Shown: in pieces, positions 54,350-64,000 of the stretch
Layout of the letters: each line of letters begins with the position of its first letter
Position numbering within the stretch: the stretch's first letter is position 1
From: Gibbula magus
Taxonomy: Eukaryota > Mollusca > Gastropoda > Trochida > Trochidae
DNA length: 64,000 bases
NCBI GenBank assembly: GCA_936450465.1
Contig: OW388300.1
Location: 23,189,232 to 23,253,231, forward strand
Reading direction: 5' to 3'
The notes under the pieces: generated by a model
Seen by the model: the letters and a program-made list of their open reading frames with translations, nothing else
What the model was told of the DNA's origin: nothing
Databases searched by the model: none
Made by a program: the position numbers and the translations under genes

Positions 54350-55036
54350 AGTTGTACGTGCTACCCGTATTTGGCTCTAAGCCAAATCACGGGCTTCTAC
54401 GCCTGTGACGTATGACAATTTAAATCACATTCAATTGTCATCTGTCAGCCATCGCACGTATGGCTGATACTTTCAACAAATTCCTAATGTTGAACTTGTC
54501 CTTTACAGGAAAGCACTCACTCTCTATTTTTTCTCTATTCATTGGGCTAAATACCTAATTATTATCAATTAAGTATCTTAAGTTAGTAATCATTATATTA
54601 CTGATCGCGCATAAAGTAAGCATATTGCGTATCACTTACTAACTTAATCACGAGCACGTATGACAGTGTATGGAAGGATAATATGATATAACATATTTTA
54701 TAACCTTTTTATCAACACCAACTGTATATACTTTTAGCTATAATGTGATGCGTTTCCTATATGTGACGTCATCATGTAAACAATCACAATACAATTGTAA
54801 TGTAATCATCATAATGTATGTTACTTTCTATGATAATGTATATACAATTGTATTATATAATATGAATCACATTCAATTGTCATCTGTCAGCCATCGCACG
54901 TATGGCTGATATTTTCAACAATTTCCTAATGTTGAACTTGTCCTTTACAGGCAATAAAGATGATTTTTAACAAGAACGAGGATCTCCGTCCTATTTTTGT
55001 CTCGACGACTAGACACAAGGCCTGAACCCGCGACAA
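54350..55036 (+). mobile_element. LTR of an unidentified retroelement (5' LTR)
   Basis: Inferred from the primer binding site right after it (PBS 55039-55056, two bases after ...CGCGACA). A segment of about 88 bp (ATCACATTCAATTGTCATCT to CTTGTCCTTTACAGG) is repeated at 54424-54512 and 54865-54953 inside it, and an AATAAA lies at 54954-54959. The left boundary is uncertain. No gag or pol follows. Confidence 0.5.
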
Positions 55037-55038
55037 AT

Positions 55039-55056
55039 TGGTGCCCGAACAGGGAC
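55039..55056 (+). promoter_or_regulatory. Primer binding site, lysine-tRNA type
   Basis: TGGTGCCCGAACAGGGAC matches 17 of 18 bases of the standard primer site complementary to the 3' end of the lysine tRNA used by many retroelements. It marks the start of minus-strand synthesis. Confidence 0.75.
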
Positions 55057-58000
55057 GGAGTCAAGCAACCTCGTCAGTGACAGTGACATCGTCGTCATGA
55101 CCATAGTCGTACACATGACCTTCCTCGTCAACAGTGTCAACACGACCTACATGTTCATCGTCAACGACATCGTCCTGTCATCTCATCTTATCAGCCAACT
55201 GAGGTACCACGTTAAGCTCCTCTACATCGTTCTTCACGGAGCGACATCTATCAACAAACCGGTTTGTGACAATACTGTGCCAAATGCTGTGATATATTCA
55301 TGTGATGAACTTGTGATCCAATCTACAGATCAATATCCATATTTGATCATCTGTGATAACTGACCATCTGTGATAACTGTGATTGACATCTGTGATTTAC
55401 ATATTTTGACATTTATCATCAGAGACGGTCATAGACATTTCACTTTGATTCATTCCTTTAGATAGCATATATACATTGAATTCTTATTTTTGAATGTCTA
55501 CAATTGCTGTGATATTATCTTCGTTGCAATAATATATTTGTTTACCATGTACAAAATTCCATTTTATTCATAGCCTTTGCTACTGTGTATAGCAACTTAC
55601 AGTTTATTAATTTAACAATTGCTTAGTTAGCTTTACACGAGCTTAGTTAGTTTAATTTAGTTTAGTTAGTTGCCTCTTATAGGGGATTCTCAATATTTAT
55701 GCATGCATACGACCTATGACCTTCCCGAAACGAAAGTGAGGCTAAGGCCGCTTATTTCCTGGTTCGCGTAATGGCTGCACATCGGCAGTACATGCCGCTG
55801 CATGTGTTTTTCGGTTTCTATCGACGGTAACTGAATGAATAGGTATGGTTATATCGAATTCCAGCATTACAAGGTTTTATACAAGTGTTTTTGATAATAA
55901 AATCGACAAAGTGAAGGGTAATTCATCCAGGTTTAGCGGTAAACGACGTTTGTTTTGGATAGTTTTTTTCGTGGTAAATTCAAGTTTTATTTCGGCCCAT
56001 AAACGGGAGGATCTGTATTTCTCATTTGGCTAATAATGTCAATGTTCCGTAATCATTTGGCAAAATATATCTCCATTAAAATAATGTAATTCCTGTAAAA
56101 AATTTGAATCTGTAATTATAGGGTCGGTGGCCGTCTGCAGACACTAAACCTCTTGAAGGTGCTGCCCCATCCCTCATACACACAATATTAATTGAAAGCT
56201 AAGTGCAGCTTTTTAAATTCGTATCGACCTAGATGGTCAGAATATTTTTCCAAAAATTAGACATTCAAATAAATCATAAATATTCATTATTGAAATCAAG
56301 AGCTAAATATAGTGTATAAAAACTATGTATAGACATGAATAAGTAAATTATTTACACCTGTACTGCAGGAAACATTACATTATACCAATCAGAATTGTAC
56401 TAATGACCAGAAATATCTTAAACAGAAAATTATAAAGTATATCAAAGTTGAATAAACATAAGTTTATCTTTATAATTTAGGTACTATTTGATATTTTTTA
56501 GGACCATGGGAGTAAAATTTAAGGCAGGCCAAAACTTAAATAAGGAAAAATAATTGTTTGTTAAATACTAATGTTAAATCATTTACTTAGGTATAGTCAT
56601 TACTAAAAAAAAATAACAAACATAAATAACAAACAAAAAAACAAAAACATTTAAATTGAATTAATTGAGGTTAATGTTTCAAAGTAACAAGTAACATCAT
56701 GGATAATTATTGAAATATAATGTGCAATATTCACATGTATACATGCATGTTTCAATACAATCTATATATACATGATAGATTATGCTCAAGGAGGTGGTGG
56801 TCATGTTTGAGAAATAGATGTTTATCTTTTTTTTAATATACAAATAAAACTGAAATTAAATAAAAATGCACAATAGTTTTTAATTATTTATGAATTATTG
56901 ATAAGAGACACAATCCCACTGAATGCTTTCTATTCTGACTTAGATGATCATCTAGAATAATTCATAAGGTAAAAAAAAGGGACCCTGATTGCAAAAGGCA
57001 GGTGGGTACATACTACATAGGGTATTCAAATGTTCATGCCATGTGTGACATGGGTTATAATATATCACATTAGCACTGGGAGATTGTAACATGTTACTTC
57101 ATTTTGAAATGAATAGAATTCAGTAAATAAATTAAATTTGTGTAATTTAAAATAGCCATGCAATATTTAGAAAATTATTTTTCAACTTTGAAGTACAAGG
57201 AACAATTACATATCTCCTAACTTTTGAATTGGTCTCACTCCTTTTAGTTGTATATAAAGATGTATATTTGAATTAAAAAATTGCTAAAATAACTTTAATA
57301 ACAGATCATTAGCTACAAATGTACATGATTTTCAAATATGTAATTCCTCTGTTTTGTTCCACCATTCATTTAATTGATTGTGTGTACAGTTGTCAGCTTC
57401 TTACATAAACCAAACACTATGTTTCTTTTAAAGTAGAAATCCTTTTCTTATGAACTATATTTTTTTAAACATCTGTTTAATTTTCAAAGCTTATTCACAT
57501 ATCTGCAAGTGCTCATAAACTGGAATCCTCACTTCATTGATGACATTGATTACTGACTGATTATTGAATAACTTTCCTCAAACCATTAATTAAATAAAGC
57601 CACAATAGATTGCAAATAATTGCTAAAGATGTTTATGTATTCTTACACATAAATAAGAACGTTATTTTCATTGTTCAAGAATGATTTTGCTACTGCAGAC
57701 ATACAAATGACTTACTAAAAAATAAAAAGTAGAACAGATTATATATATGTTTATTTGATTGAATAATATCTGCTTTACTGCTTCAACAACAGAACGTAAA
57801 ATAACCTGTACTAATTGGACTGTAATTGAAACTATATTCAAATGAACAATTTGAATCAATTTAGACTCCAAAATAAAAGAAAAATTAAACAAGAATTTGG
57901 TTTGTTTACAGTGAGTTGCACTGAATGACCCTTTTGAAGCTCGTAGGCATGTCACAAGAGGCGACGGTTTAAATAGCCGAATGATGGCTAAGATTTGAAA

Positions 58001-58374
58001 AGTTTCTGCCCACCCAGTGACCATATACAATGATTTCTTGGCATACATGGGTAGGGTGTAAATTTTCATTCGTATTTGTTCAAATTAGAGCACTGCAATA
58101 ACAACGAGTTTGACAGATTGACAGTTCAAAATGACGGTAAACACGACGAGGAAGTCCCACCGTAAATTATTCGTAAAACATCGCCTTGCATGTAAAATAG
58201 TATCCTAAGCTGTGATAATTGAAGATAATCGACAGATACATCGATCTTGAACGTTTGCCAAGTAATTTTATCATAATATTTAATGAAATTAAGTAATTTT
58301 TGAAAGAGCTACCGACTTGTCAATGCTATGTGAATGGTACTTCCGGGTTTCGAAGCGGCCTTAGCCTCGTTTTC
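55057..58374. other. Retroelement leader, then a long AT-rich gene-free stretch
   Basis: 55057-55360 may be the leader of the element with the primer binding site; its 88-codon frame (55097-55363) has no gag motif. Beyond that the DNA is very AT-rich with only short chance frames, the longest being a 133-codon minus frame at 57668-58069 without a recognised domain. Confidence 0.45.
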
Positions 58375-58958
58375 GATTTCAGTGGCATCATGGACAGTAA
58401 GACTGGAGGATTTGCTTCAACGGGCATTGGAAAGGGGAGCCTACATGGACAATTGTGGAAGGAACGCCATGCTAAGGAACAGATTCTGGACGGGACTGAG
58501 GAATCCACACTTGAAGGATGCAACTCGACATGCCTTCTATTCATCGATGGACTTTAACACCTTGCTTCAGACAGTCAGACTCATCGAGCAGGAACTATCC
58601 AACACTCAGTCTGCACGATCTCGGCCACCTAGGAGCAACCATCAACCTCAGACTCTTGGATTCTCTCAGTCACTAGAAGGATCAACTACTTCCTCTCACA
58701 CGGATATCTCGGAGCAACTCACCTCAATCACCAAGCGACTGGAGAAGTTCGAGACAGCTCAGAGGAAACCAGCACCAGATAACCAGATTCTTCAAAAGAT
58801 TCTCGACAGGTTAACGGCGTTGGAATCCCAGAAGGAGCATCCGCCTACACAAGTCCCTCTTTAGCCATCAAGGTCTCGAGGCAGAGGCAGAAGAGGAAGT
58901 GGAAGAGGCACTGGCAGAGGAAGAGGCAATGAAGCTTTAAACTGATTCAGCCTACTAC
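58375..58958 (+). pseudogene. gag: gag remnant of second Ty3/gypsy-type copy
   Basis: The frame 58334-58864 contains SVASWTVRLEDLLQRALERG and LRNRFWTGLRNPHLKD, the same gag region as WGCRLEHLLSKV...LWNGLRRSLKN in the first element. A coiled-coil-like tail (LTSITKRLEKFETAQRK, LTALESQKEHP) follows. After TAG at 58862-58864 an Arg-Gly-rich stretch continues to about 58930. The N-terminal gag and the zinc knuckle are missing or disrupted by the foldback insertion at 58959. Protein divergence from the first copy is large, so it is a different subfamily. Confidence 0.7.
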
Positions 58959-59239
58959 CACAGCAAAAATGAGCTGGTTTCCAGAACACTGAAACTAACA
59001 GGATACCAAATGGAAACCAGTATTTCCAGTTGGTATCCAGACAGTTTTTATAAGTTTCCATGTGGTTTCCAGCAACACTGAAACTGAATTTTGCACCAGT
59101 ATCCGGATGGTATCCAGTGCGAATAATTACCCACTCCTCCAAGTGGTATCCATCTGGTTTCCATGAATAACTTTCTTTTTGGTTTCAACTCAGTTTCCAT
59201 GTGATAGTTTCCACTTGGTTTCCACTTGGTTTCCATATT

Positions 59240-59550
59240 TCTTAGTTTACACTTGGTTTCAACTTGGTTTCCATGTTCAGGTTTACTGTTGGTTTTAGTC
59301 TGGTTTCCATGTTAAGGTTTATTGTAGGTTTCAGTCTGGTTTCCATGTTACGGTTTACTGTAGGTTTCAACCTAGTTTCCATGTTGAGGTTTACTGTAGG
59401 TTTCAGTGTGGTTTTAGTATAATGGTTTACTGTAGGTTTCAATGTGATTTCAGTGTAATGGTTTACTGTAGGTTTCAGTCTGGTTTCCATGTTAAGGTTT
59501 ACTGTAGGTTTCAGTGTAATGGTTTACTGTAGGTTTCAACCTGGTGTCCA
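59240..59550. repeat. ~36-bp tandem repeat in left subterminal region
   Basis: Units of the form GGTTTACTGTAGGTTTCA, GTCTGGTTTCCATGTTAA, about eight copies with some truncated. The minus strand reads as METRLKPTVNLN repeats, a by-product of the 36-bp period. Confidence 0.8.
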
Positions 59551-59559
59551 TGGTTGGCA

Positions 59560-61639
59560 TTTGCATGTTATGATTTAAACGAATGCAGTGTCAAAACCTA
59601 CAGCAACTGCTATCTTCATCAAGAGCAATAATGCTTCGGAGAAAATAATTCTAGTAATGATAAAAATAATTGTACTTTGTTATAAAGTTCATTACATAAA
59701 GTGCCAATAGCAAAGTCAATCTAATCATATCTAATTGCAAAAAAGAAAAGACATTTTGCCTGTTGTACTAGTAATACAAAACAAGTGTGTTGTATTATGA
59801 AGTTTATTACGTAAGTGTCAATTGCAGAGCAAATACTTGACTAATGCTGCAAAAAGGAGAATACATCTGACAATCAAATCTAAGGAATGTATTCAAATGA
59901 TATCAAGTACACAATACCATAGTGATCTTATTTATGAAGATCCTAGATATACATTTAAAACTTGTATTATTTAAAATTACATCATAAATCATCCAGCAAA
60001 ATGCCATAACTGGATGACGAGGTAAAATAACAGGGCATTGCTGTTGATTAAGAAAGAGTATCACTGATAATTCTTTGGTTATATTCTCGATTTATACTGT
60101 GCTGCCGGCCAATCACTATTCAATGTATGTTATGAAAAGGTGGTTTTATTTCCTCGGGTAAACAGCCCGGGGAAAATTACATCACTAATCCTCCGGGGTG
60201 ATTTCAAACTCTTCAGCTTCAGCTTAATACGTTCTGTGTCCTCAATCGGAATGATCTTTCGACCACATGGTATGCTCATCTTCAAGCGCAGAAGTCTTTG
60301 ACCGACCACATGCTTCCTTCATGTTCTTCTAGGCTGTAAAAGTAAAACGAACATAAAAATTATATTAATGACCAACATAAATTGAAAGTGGTACAACCTC
60401 TGTTTTACTTATTTGAAGTGTTTTAGTAAGATACACAATCATAAGTTCTGATTTGCCAGATATTATTATTTTGTATACTTAGTTCTTAGTTCTTAGGTTA
60501 AGTTTTGAAACACATGTACCTGTTGTAGGCTAAGGTGAGAGGTCTTCTATCGCCTTCTTCAAGTTTCCCAATGGTGCAGGAATTCTGAAATGTTATAAAA
60601 GTATCAAATCAATCAAAGAAACATGAATATTCAAAAGGGTATTTCATATTCTAACTAAATATAAAGGTCATAATATGATATTCAAAAATATAGATCAGTA
60701 CAACAACTCTTACTTGGTCGTTTTTTTAGAATGTATTTTTTATGTATTCGTATGAATCAAGAAAGTAGAGACTGTCTTGATACAATAAACATTGACATCG
60801 TTTCGATACAATATTTCGAAGGTATTTGATCAACTTTATTTAAATTGTTATTTCAATCATTAGCATATTGGACACACAATAAGAAAAACATGAACTGTAC
60901 CTGCATGCAGTTGTAGAAATGTCATGTTGTTTTGCCCTCCGTGAATGACAACAGTTGTTGCCACTGAAGTTCATGTACACCCGGCAGACAAGATTCTGTT
61001 TCTTCATTCAGTCACGGGTTATACTGGCAAATAATCGCGCCAAAATGTGGATGATGAACAAAGCTCTTTGTCTGGAAGAGCACATGGTCTGGCTATTATA
61101 TAACATCATATGGTGGACAGCGAGCGCCCGGCGATACGGAGCATACATTTGACCTACATCTAATTACTAAATTAAGGCTCACTGAATCTTAGAGTTTGTA
61201 ATTGATATTATTGTGTAGATGTTAAAAAGTAAGTCCAACATTACACACGCAATACAATGAATAATACAAAAAAAAACCATATCATGGTTGATATAAGTTA
61301 ATGGCATTGTCGAAATGAAATGGAATACGGTACATATCATATCATATCAATCAAGGGTTTCAGTTATTTACTTGTTTATATAAATATAACATTTGCAAGA
61401 CAATATTTTTCTCAAAAGCATAGTTAACCATGAAGTTAAAGCTTCATCTGAAAAATTTATTTGAACATGTTTATCATAATAATTAATATTGAATTTCTAG
61501 TTCTTTGCTTTGAATACACGTGCAATTTTAAATAATGGATAACTAATTTGGTTTCTATGGGTCTTTTGATTTGAACAAATGGTTAACAAATGGATACACG
61601 GGTTCGTAATTATTTCATTATCTGTTTCCATTACACTAC
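59560..61639. other. Interior of the foldback-like element, no gene seen
   Basis: AT-rich with no open frame of note. A CCTCGGGTAAACAGCCCGGGG hairpin-like patch lies near 60152-60172. A 65-codon frame at 60955-61152 has no recognised motif. Confidence 0.4.
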
Positions 61640-62300
61640 ATTACACTACATAACACTTGATAGTTTCATGTTGGTTTCCATTTTCGGGAAACAATAATTG
61701 TAATTTACACTAATGGAAACCAGCATGAAACTTTAGAGTTTCATGTTGGTTTCCCTTACGGAAATATTACATATCATAGAGTCCAAAATGGATTCTAGCT
61801 AGAAACCAGGTTGCCAAGTTTCAGTCATAGGATAGCAAGTGGATACCCCTATTACCAAGTTAACAGTTGGTTTCCCGATTTCAGGATACTCAGTCATGTG
61901 TGCTGTGGTAGTTTCATGTTGGTTTCCATTTAATGGAATCGTTCAATGCAGATTTCCAAGAATTGAAACCAACATGAAACCTCACTTGATAGTTTCATGT
62001 TGGTTTCCATTTTCTGGAATCAATAATTGCAATTTACAGGAATGGAAACTAACATGAAACTTCATATTGTGGTTTCATGTTGATTTCCATTTCATGGAAA
62101 CATTGATTGCAATTTCCAGGAATGGAAACCAACATGAAACACATAATCAATGTTTCCAGTTGGTTTCCATCACGGAAATACTTAATGTTATAGAATCCAA
62201 AATGGATTCTAGTTGGAAACCAGGTTACCTAGTTTCAGCAGATGGATACCAAATGGATACTCCTATTACCGAGTTTCCAGTTGGTTTCCAGATTGCAGGA
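61640..62300. repeat. GTTTCATGTTGGTTTCCATT repeats, right subterminal
   Basis: Five or more copies of TAGTTTCATGTTGGTTTCCA and its reverse complement TGGAAACCAACATGAAAC at 61664, 61708, 61738, 61910, 61966, 61992, 62047, 62080 and 62126. They form multiple potential hairpins of about 100 bp each. Confidence 0.8.
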
Positions 62301-62321
62301 TACTCAGTCATTTTTGCTGTG

Positions 62322-64000
62322 TACAGCGGGGCATGCAGAGGCTGAATACATTACTAGCCCCTCAAGTGACCTATACCGAAGGATGATAGGCAAGACAAAA
62401 CGATGCAAGCATCAGCATTGAGGAGTTGGATTGTGAAGCCTTAATAGATCCTGGATCCATGGTGTCTACAGTGTCTGAAGGAAGTCTCGGCCATCTCCCT
62501 TTGAAGGCTCTCACAGACTTTGAAGTGGAAGTAATGGCAGCAGGTGATAACATCCTTCCCTACACTGGATACATAGAGGCGAACATCTACATCCCTTTCA
62601 TCAAAAAGGACTTCACTATCCCCCTACTCGTAACTGGCGACAATGACTACAACAGAAGAGTCCCTTTGGTAATCGGCACTAACCTTATAGACCAGGTGGA
62701 AGCGTACTTGGAACCAGTAACGTACCTCCATCATGGGTTACAGCTCTCCGATCCCAAGCCTCTAATGGAATCATCGGCCAAGTGAGATCCACAAACCAGT
62801 CTCCGATTGATGATCAGCCGAACCAGATAATGACTGTTTATGGACGTGTACGACACCAGCCCGGGAAAACTACAACTGTCACTGAGCACTTCGACATGGA
62901 CTCTGACCTACAGACAGGACTATCAGTATGCCTAAGACTTGTAGAAGTTGGAAGACATGGCAACTCGACGAGGATTCCTGTTCGAAAATGCAACCTCTCT
63001 GCAAGAACTATCACCATACCAGCAAGGACAAGACTCTGCAAGTTACATGAGGTCCGTGTACTCAGCCAGGTACCCATTGATGCTCTACCAGCTAAGACCC
63101 AGACACCTACAGACCCGACTCCAGCTTCAACATTTAACATCGACCTGTCTGACAGTTGCCTAAATGATGAACAGAAGGACAAGGCCATGAATTTGCTTCA
63201 GAAGTGGGATTGTATCATGTCTAAGAACCTCATGGACTTAGGACACACCACTGCAGTTCAACATGAAATCAACCTCACTGATGACACTCCATTCAAGGAC
63301 CCTCACCGCCGCAAACCACCAGGAATGTTTGCGGAAGTAAGGGAGCATCTTCATGAAATGTTAGCCTGTGGAGCCATACGGGAGTCACATAGTCCTTTCT
63401 CATCCAACGTAGTGCTCGTGCGGAAGAAGGACAACACTCTGAGATTCTGCCTGGATTTTCGCCGGCTAATCAGCGGACCGTTAAAGATGCCTACGCCATT
63501 CCTCGTATCGACGAAACGCTGGATTGCCTCTCAGGAGCATCTCTGTTTTCAAAGCTGGACTTACGCTCTGGATACTGGCAAGTGGAAATGAAAGAAGACG
63601 ACAAAAAGAAAACAGCATTTTCAGTCGGCCCACTTGGTTTCTACGAGTGTAACAGAATGCCCTTCGGACTAACCAACGCACCAGCTACGTTTCAACGTTT
63701 ATTTGAAAAGTGCATGGGAGACCTAAACCTGAAGGAATGTCTCATCTATCTTGAAGACGTCATCATCTTTTCCAAAACGTTTGAGGAGCATTTGGAACGC
63801 TTGGAAGCAGTATTTCAACGTCTTACGGACAATGGACTCAAACTCAAGCCATCCAAATGTGAATTTTTCAGAGACCGAGTGACATATCTAGGACATGTAG
63901 TCTCTTGTAACGGCATAGAAACGGATCCAGAAAAAGTTTCAGCACTGAAAACCTGGCCAATTCCGACTAACGTCCATGCAGTCAGAAGATTCCTAGGCTT
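62322..64000 (+). pseudogene. pol: pol of second Ty3/gypsy-type copy (runs off the window)
   Basis: Continues the gag at 58375-58958 after the foldback insertion. The protease region is at 62411-62785, but the active-site triad reads DPG (62447-62455) instead of DTG. After a frame change near 62785, 62782-63460 carries the spacer and RT start (FAEVREHLHEMLACGAIRES, VVLVRKKDNTLRFCLDFRRL). One missing base near 63465 shifts to another frame, which reads to the window end: SGYWQVEM, MPFGLTNAPATFQRLFEKC, YLED at 63747-63758 (active enzymes have YLDD) and TDPEKVSALKTWP. RNase H and integrase would lie beyond 64000. Related to the first element's pol but clearly a separate lineage, and dead. Confidence 0.85.

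Larger units (their letters stand above)
58959..62321. mobile_element. 3.36-kb foldback-like element, CACAGCAAAAATGA ends
   Basis: Starts CACAGCAAAAATGA (58959-58972) and ends with its exact reverse complement TCATTTTTGCTGTG (62308-62321), flanked by TAC on both sides (58956-58958, 62322-62324). Both subterminal regions (58970-59550 and 61640-62300) are packed with GGTTTCCA / TGGAAACC motifs in both orientations. The interior shows no transposase. Non-autonomous; the 3-bp duplication is short, so the superfamily is unresolved (CACTA-like elements duplicate 3 bp, but the ends are CACAG rather than CACTA). Confidence 0.75.

Noticed and set aside
55097..55363. 88-codon frame after the primer binding site as a gag start
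   Set aside because: No capsid, knuckle or basic region; composition looks like leader sequence.

Overview
The window is metazoan nuclear DNA: there are no bacterial operons, but there are spliced-exon signals, long non-coding AT-rich stretches, microsatellites and many decayed transposable elements. A mollusc, probably a gastropod, is the best guess. This is inferred from GTGAGTGAGT/TTTAACGCC...GGGCAATATT short repeats (31737-31790, weaker at 25632-25690), a Pearl-like element with tandem core units and an (ACGG)n tract, and the kinds of LINE and Ty3/gypsy elements present. I see no intact host gene. The only possible host coding signals are a THAP-domain exon (3763-3929, minus) and a weak three-exon candidate near 20.9-21.7 kb. 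Everything else recognisable is mobile-element-derived or a decayed multicopy gene.

Layout. 1-3135 is degenerate ACATCT-type satellite, interrupted by a LINE tail. 3.2-6.3 kb holds the THAP exon, the Pearl-like element and another LINE tail. 6.6-11.4 kb is a broken, intronless copy of a multicopy invertebrate gene family. It is split by a 490-bp TTAA-flanked MITE and then partly duplicated in tandem (1,363-bp unit); a piggyBac transposase tail follows at 11.7-12.1 kb. 12.7-15.1 kb carries three minisatellites (53, 42 and 36 bp). 15.58-19.62 kb is a TA-flanked element with terminal inverted repeats of about 600 bp, carrying fragments of two gene families. 19.6-26.8 kb is mostly featureless.

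26.9-36.3 kb contains two clean nested insertions. In each, an L1-type LINE on the plus strand lies inside an older minus-strand LINE, bounded by 14-bp target duplications, and removing the insert realigns the interrupted reading frame. 37.0-48.1 kb is the most interesting region. A tyrosine-recombinase element on the minus strand (gag-like protein with a zinc knuckle plus recombinase, split direct repeats A1-ORFs-B1-A2-B2, no reverse transcriptase) is interrupted by an almost complete Ty3/gypsy-type gag-pol element. That inner element has 92-bp terminal INVERTED repeats instead of recognisable direct LTRs, flanked by a TAAC duplication.

51.0-54.3 kb is an L2-type LINE with a Tc1-like transposase tail inserted into its endonuclease region. 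54.35-55.06 kb is an LTR with a lysine-tRNA-type primer binding site. 58.4 kb to the window end is a second, more decayed Ty3/gypsy copy whose gag is interrupted by a 3.36-kb foldback-like element rich in GGTTTCCA motifs.

The elements do not form a pathway. The biology here is layered transposition: the order of insertions can be read from which frames are interrupted and which target duplications survive. Nearly all coding copies carry identifiable lesions (stops, frameshifts, lost catalytic residues). All identifications are by eye from motifs; no database search was run.
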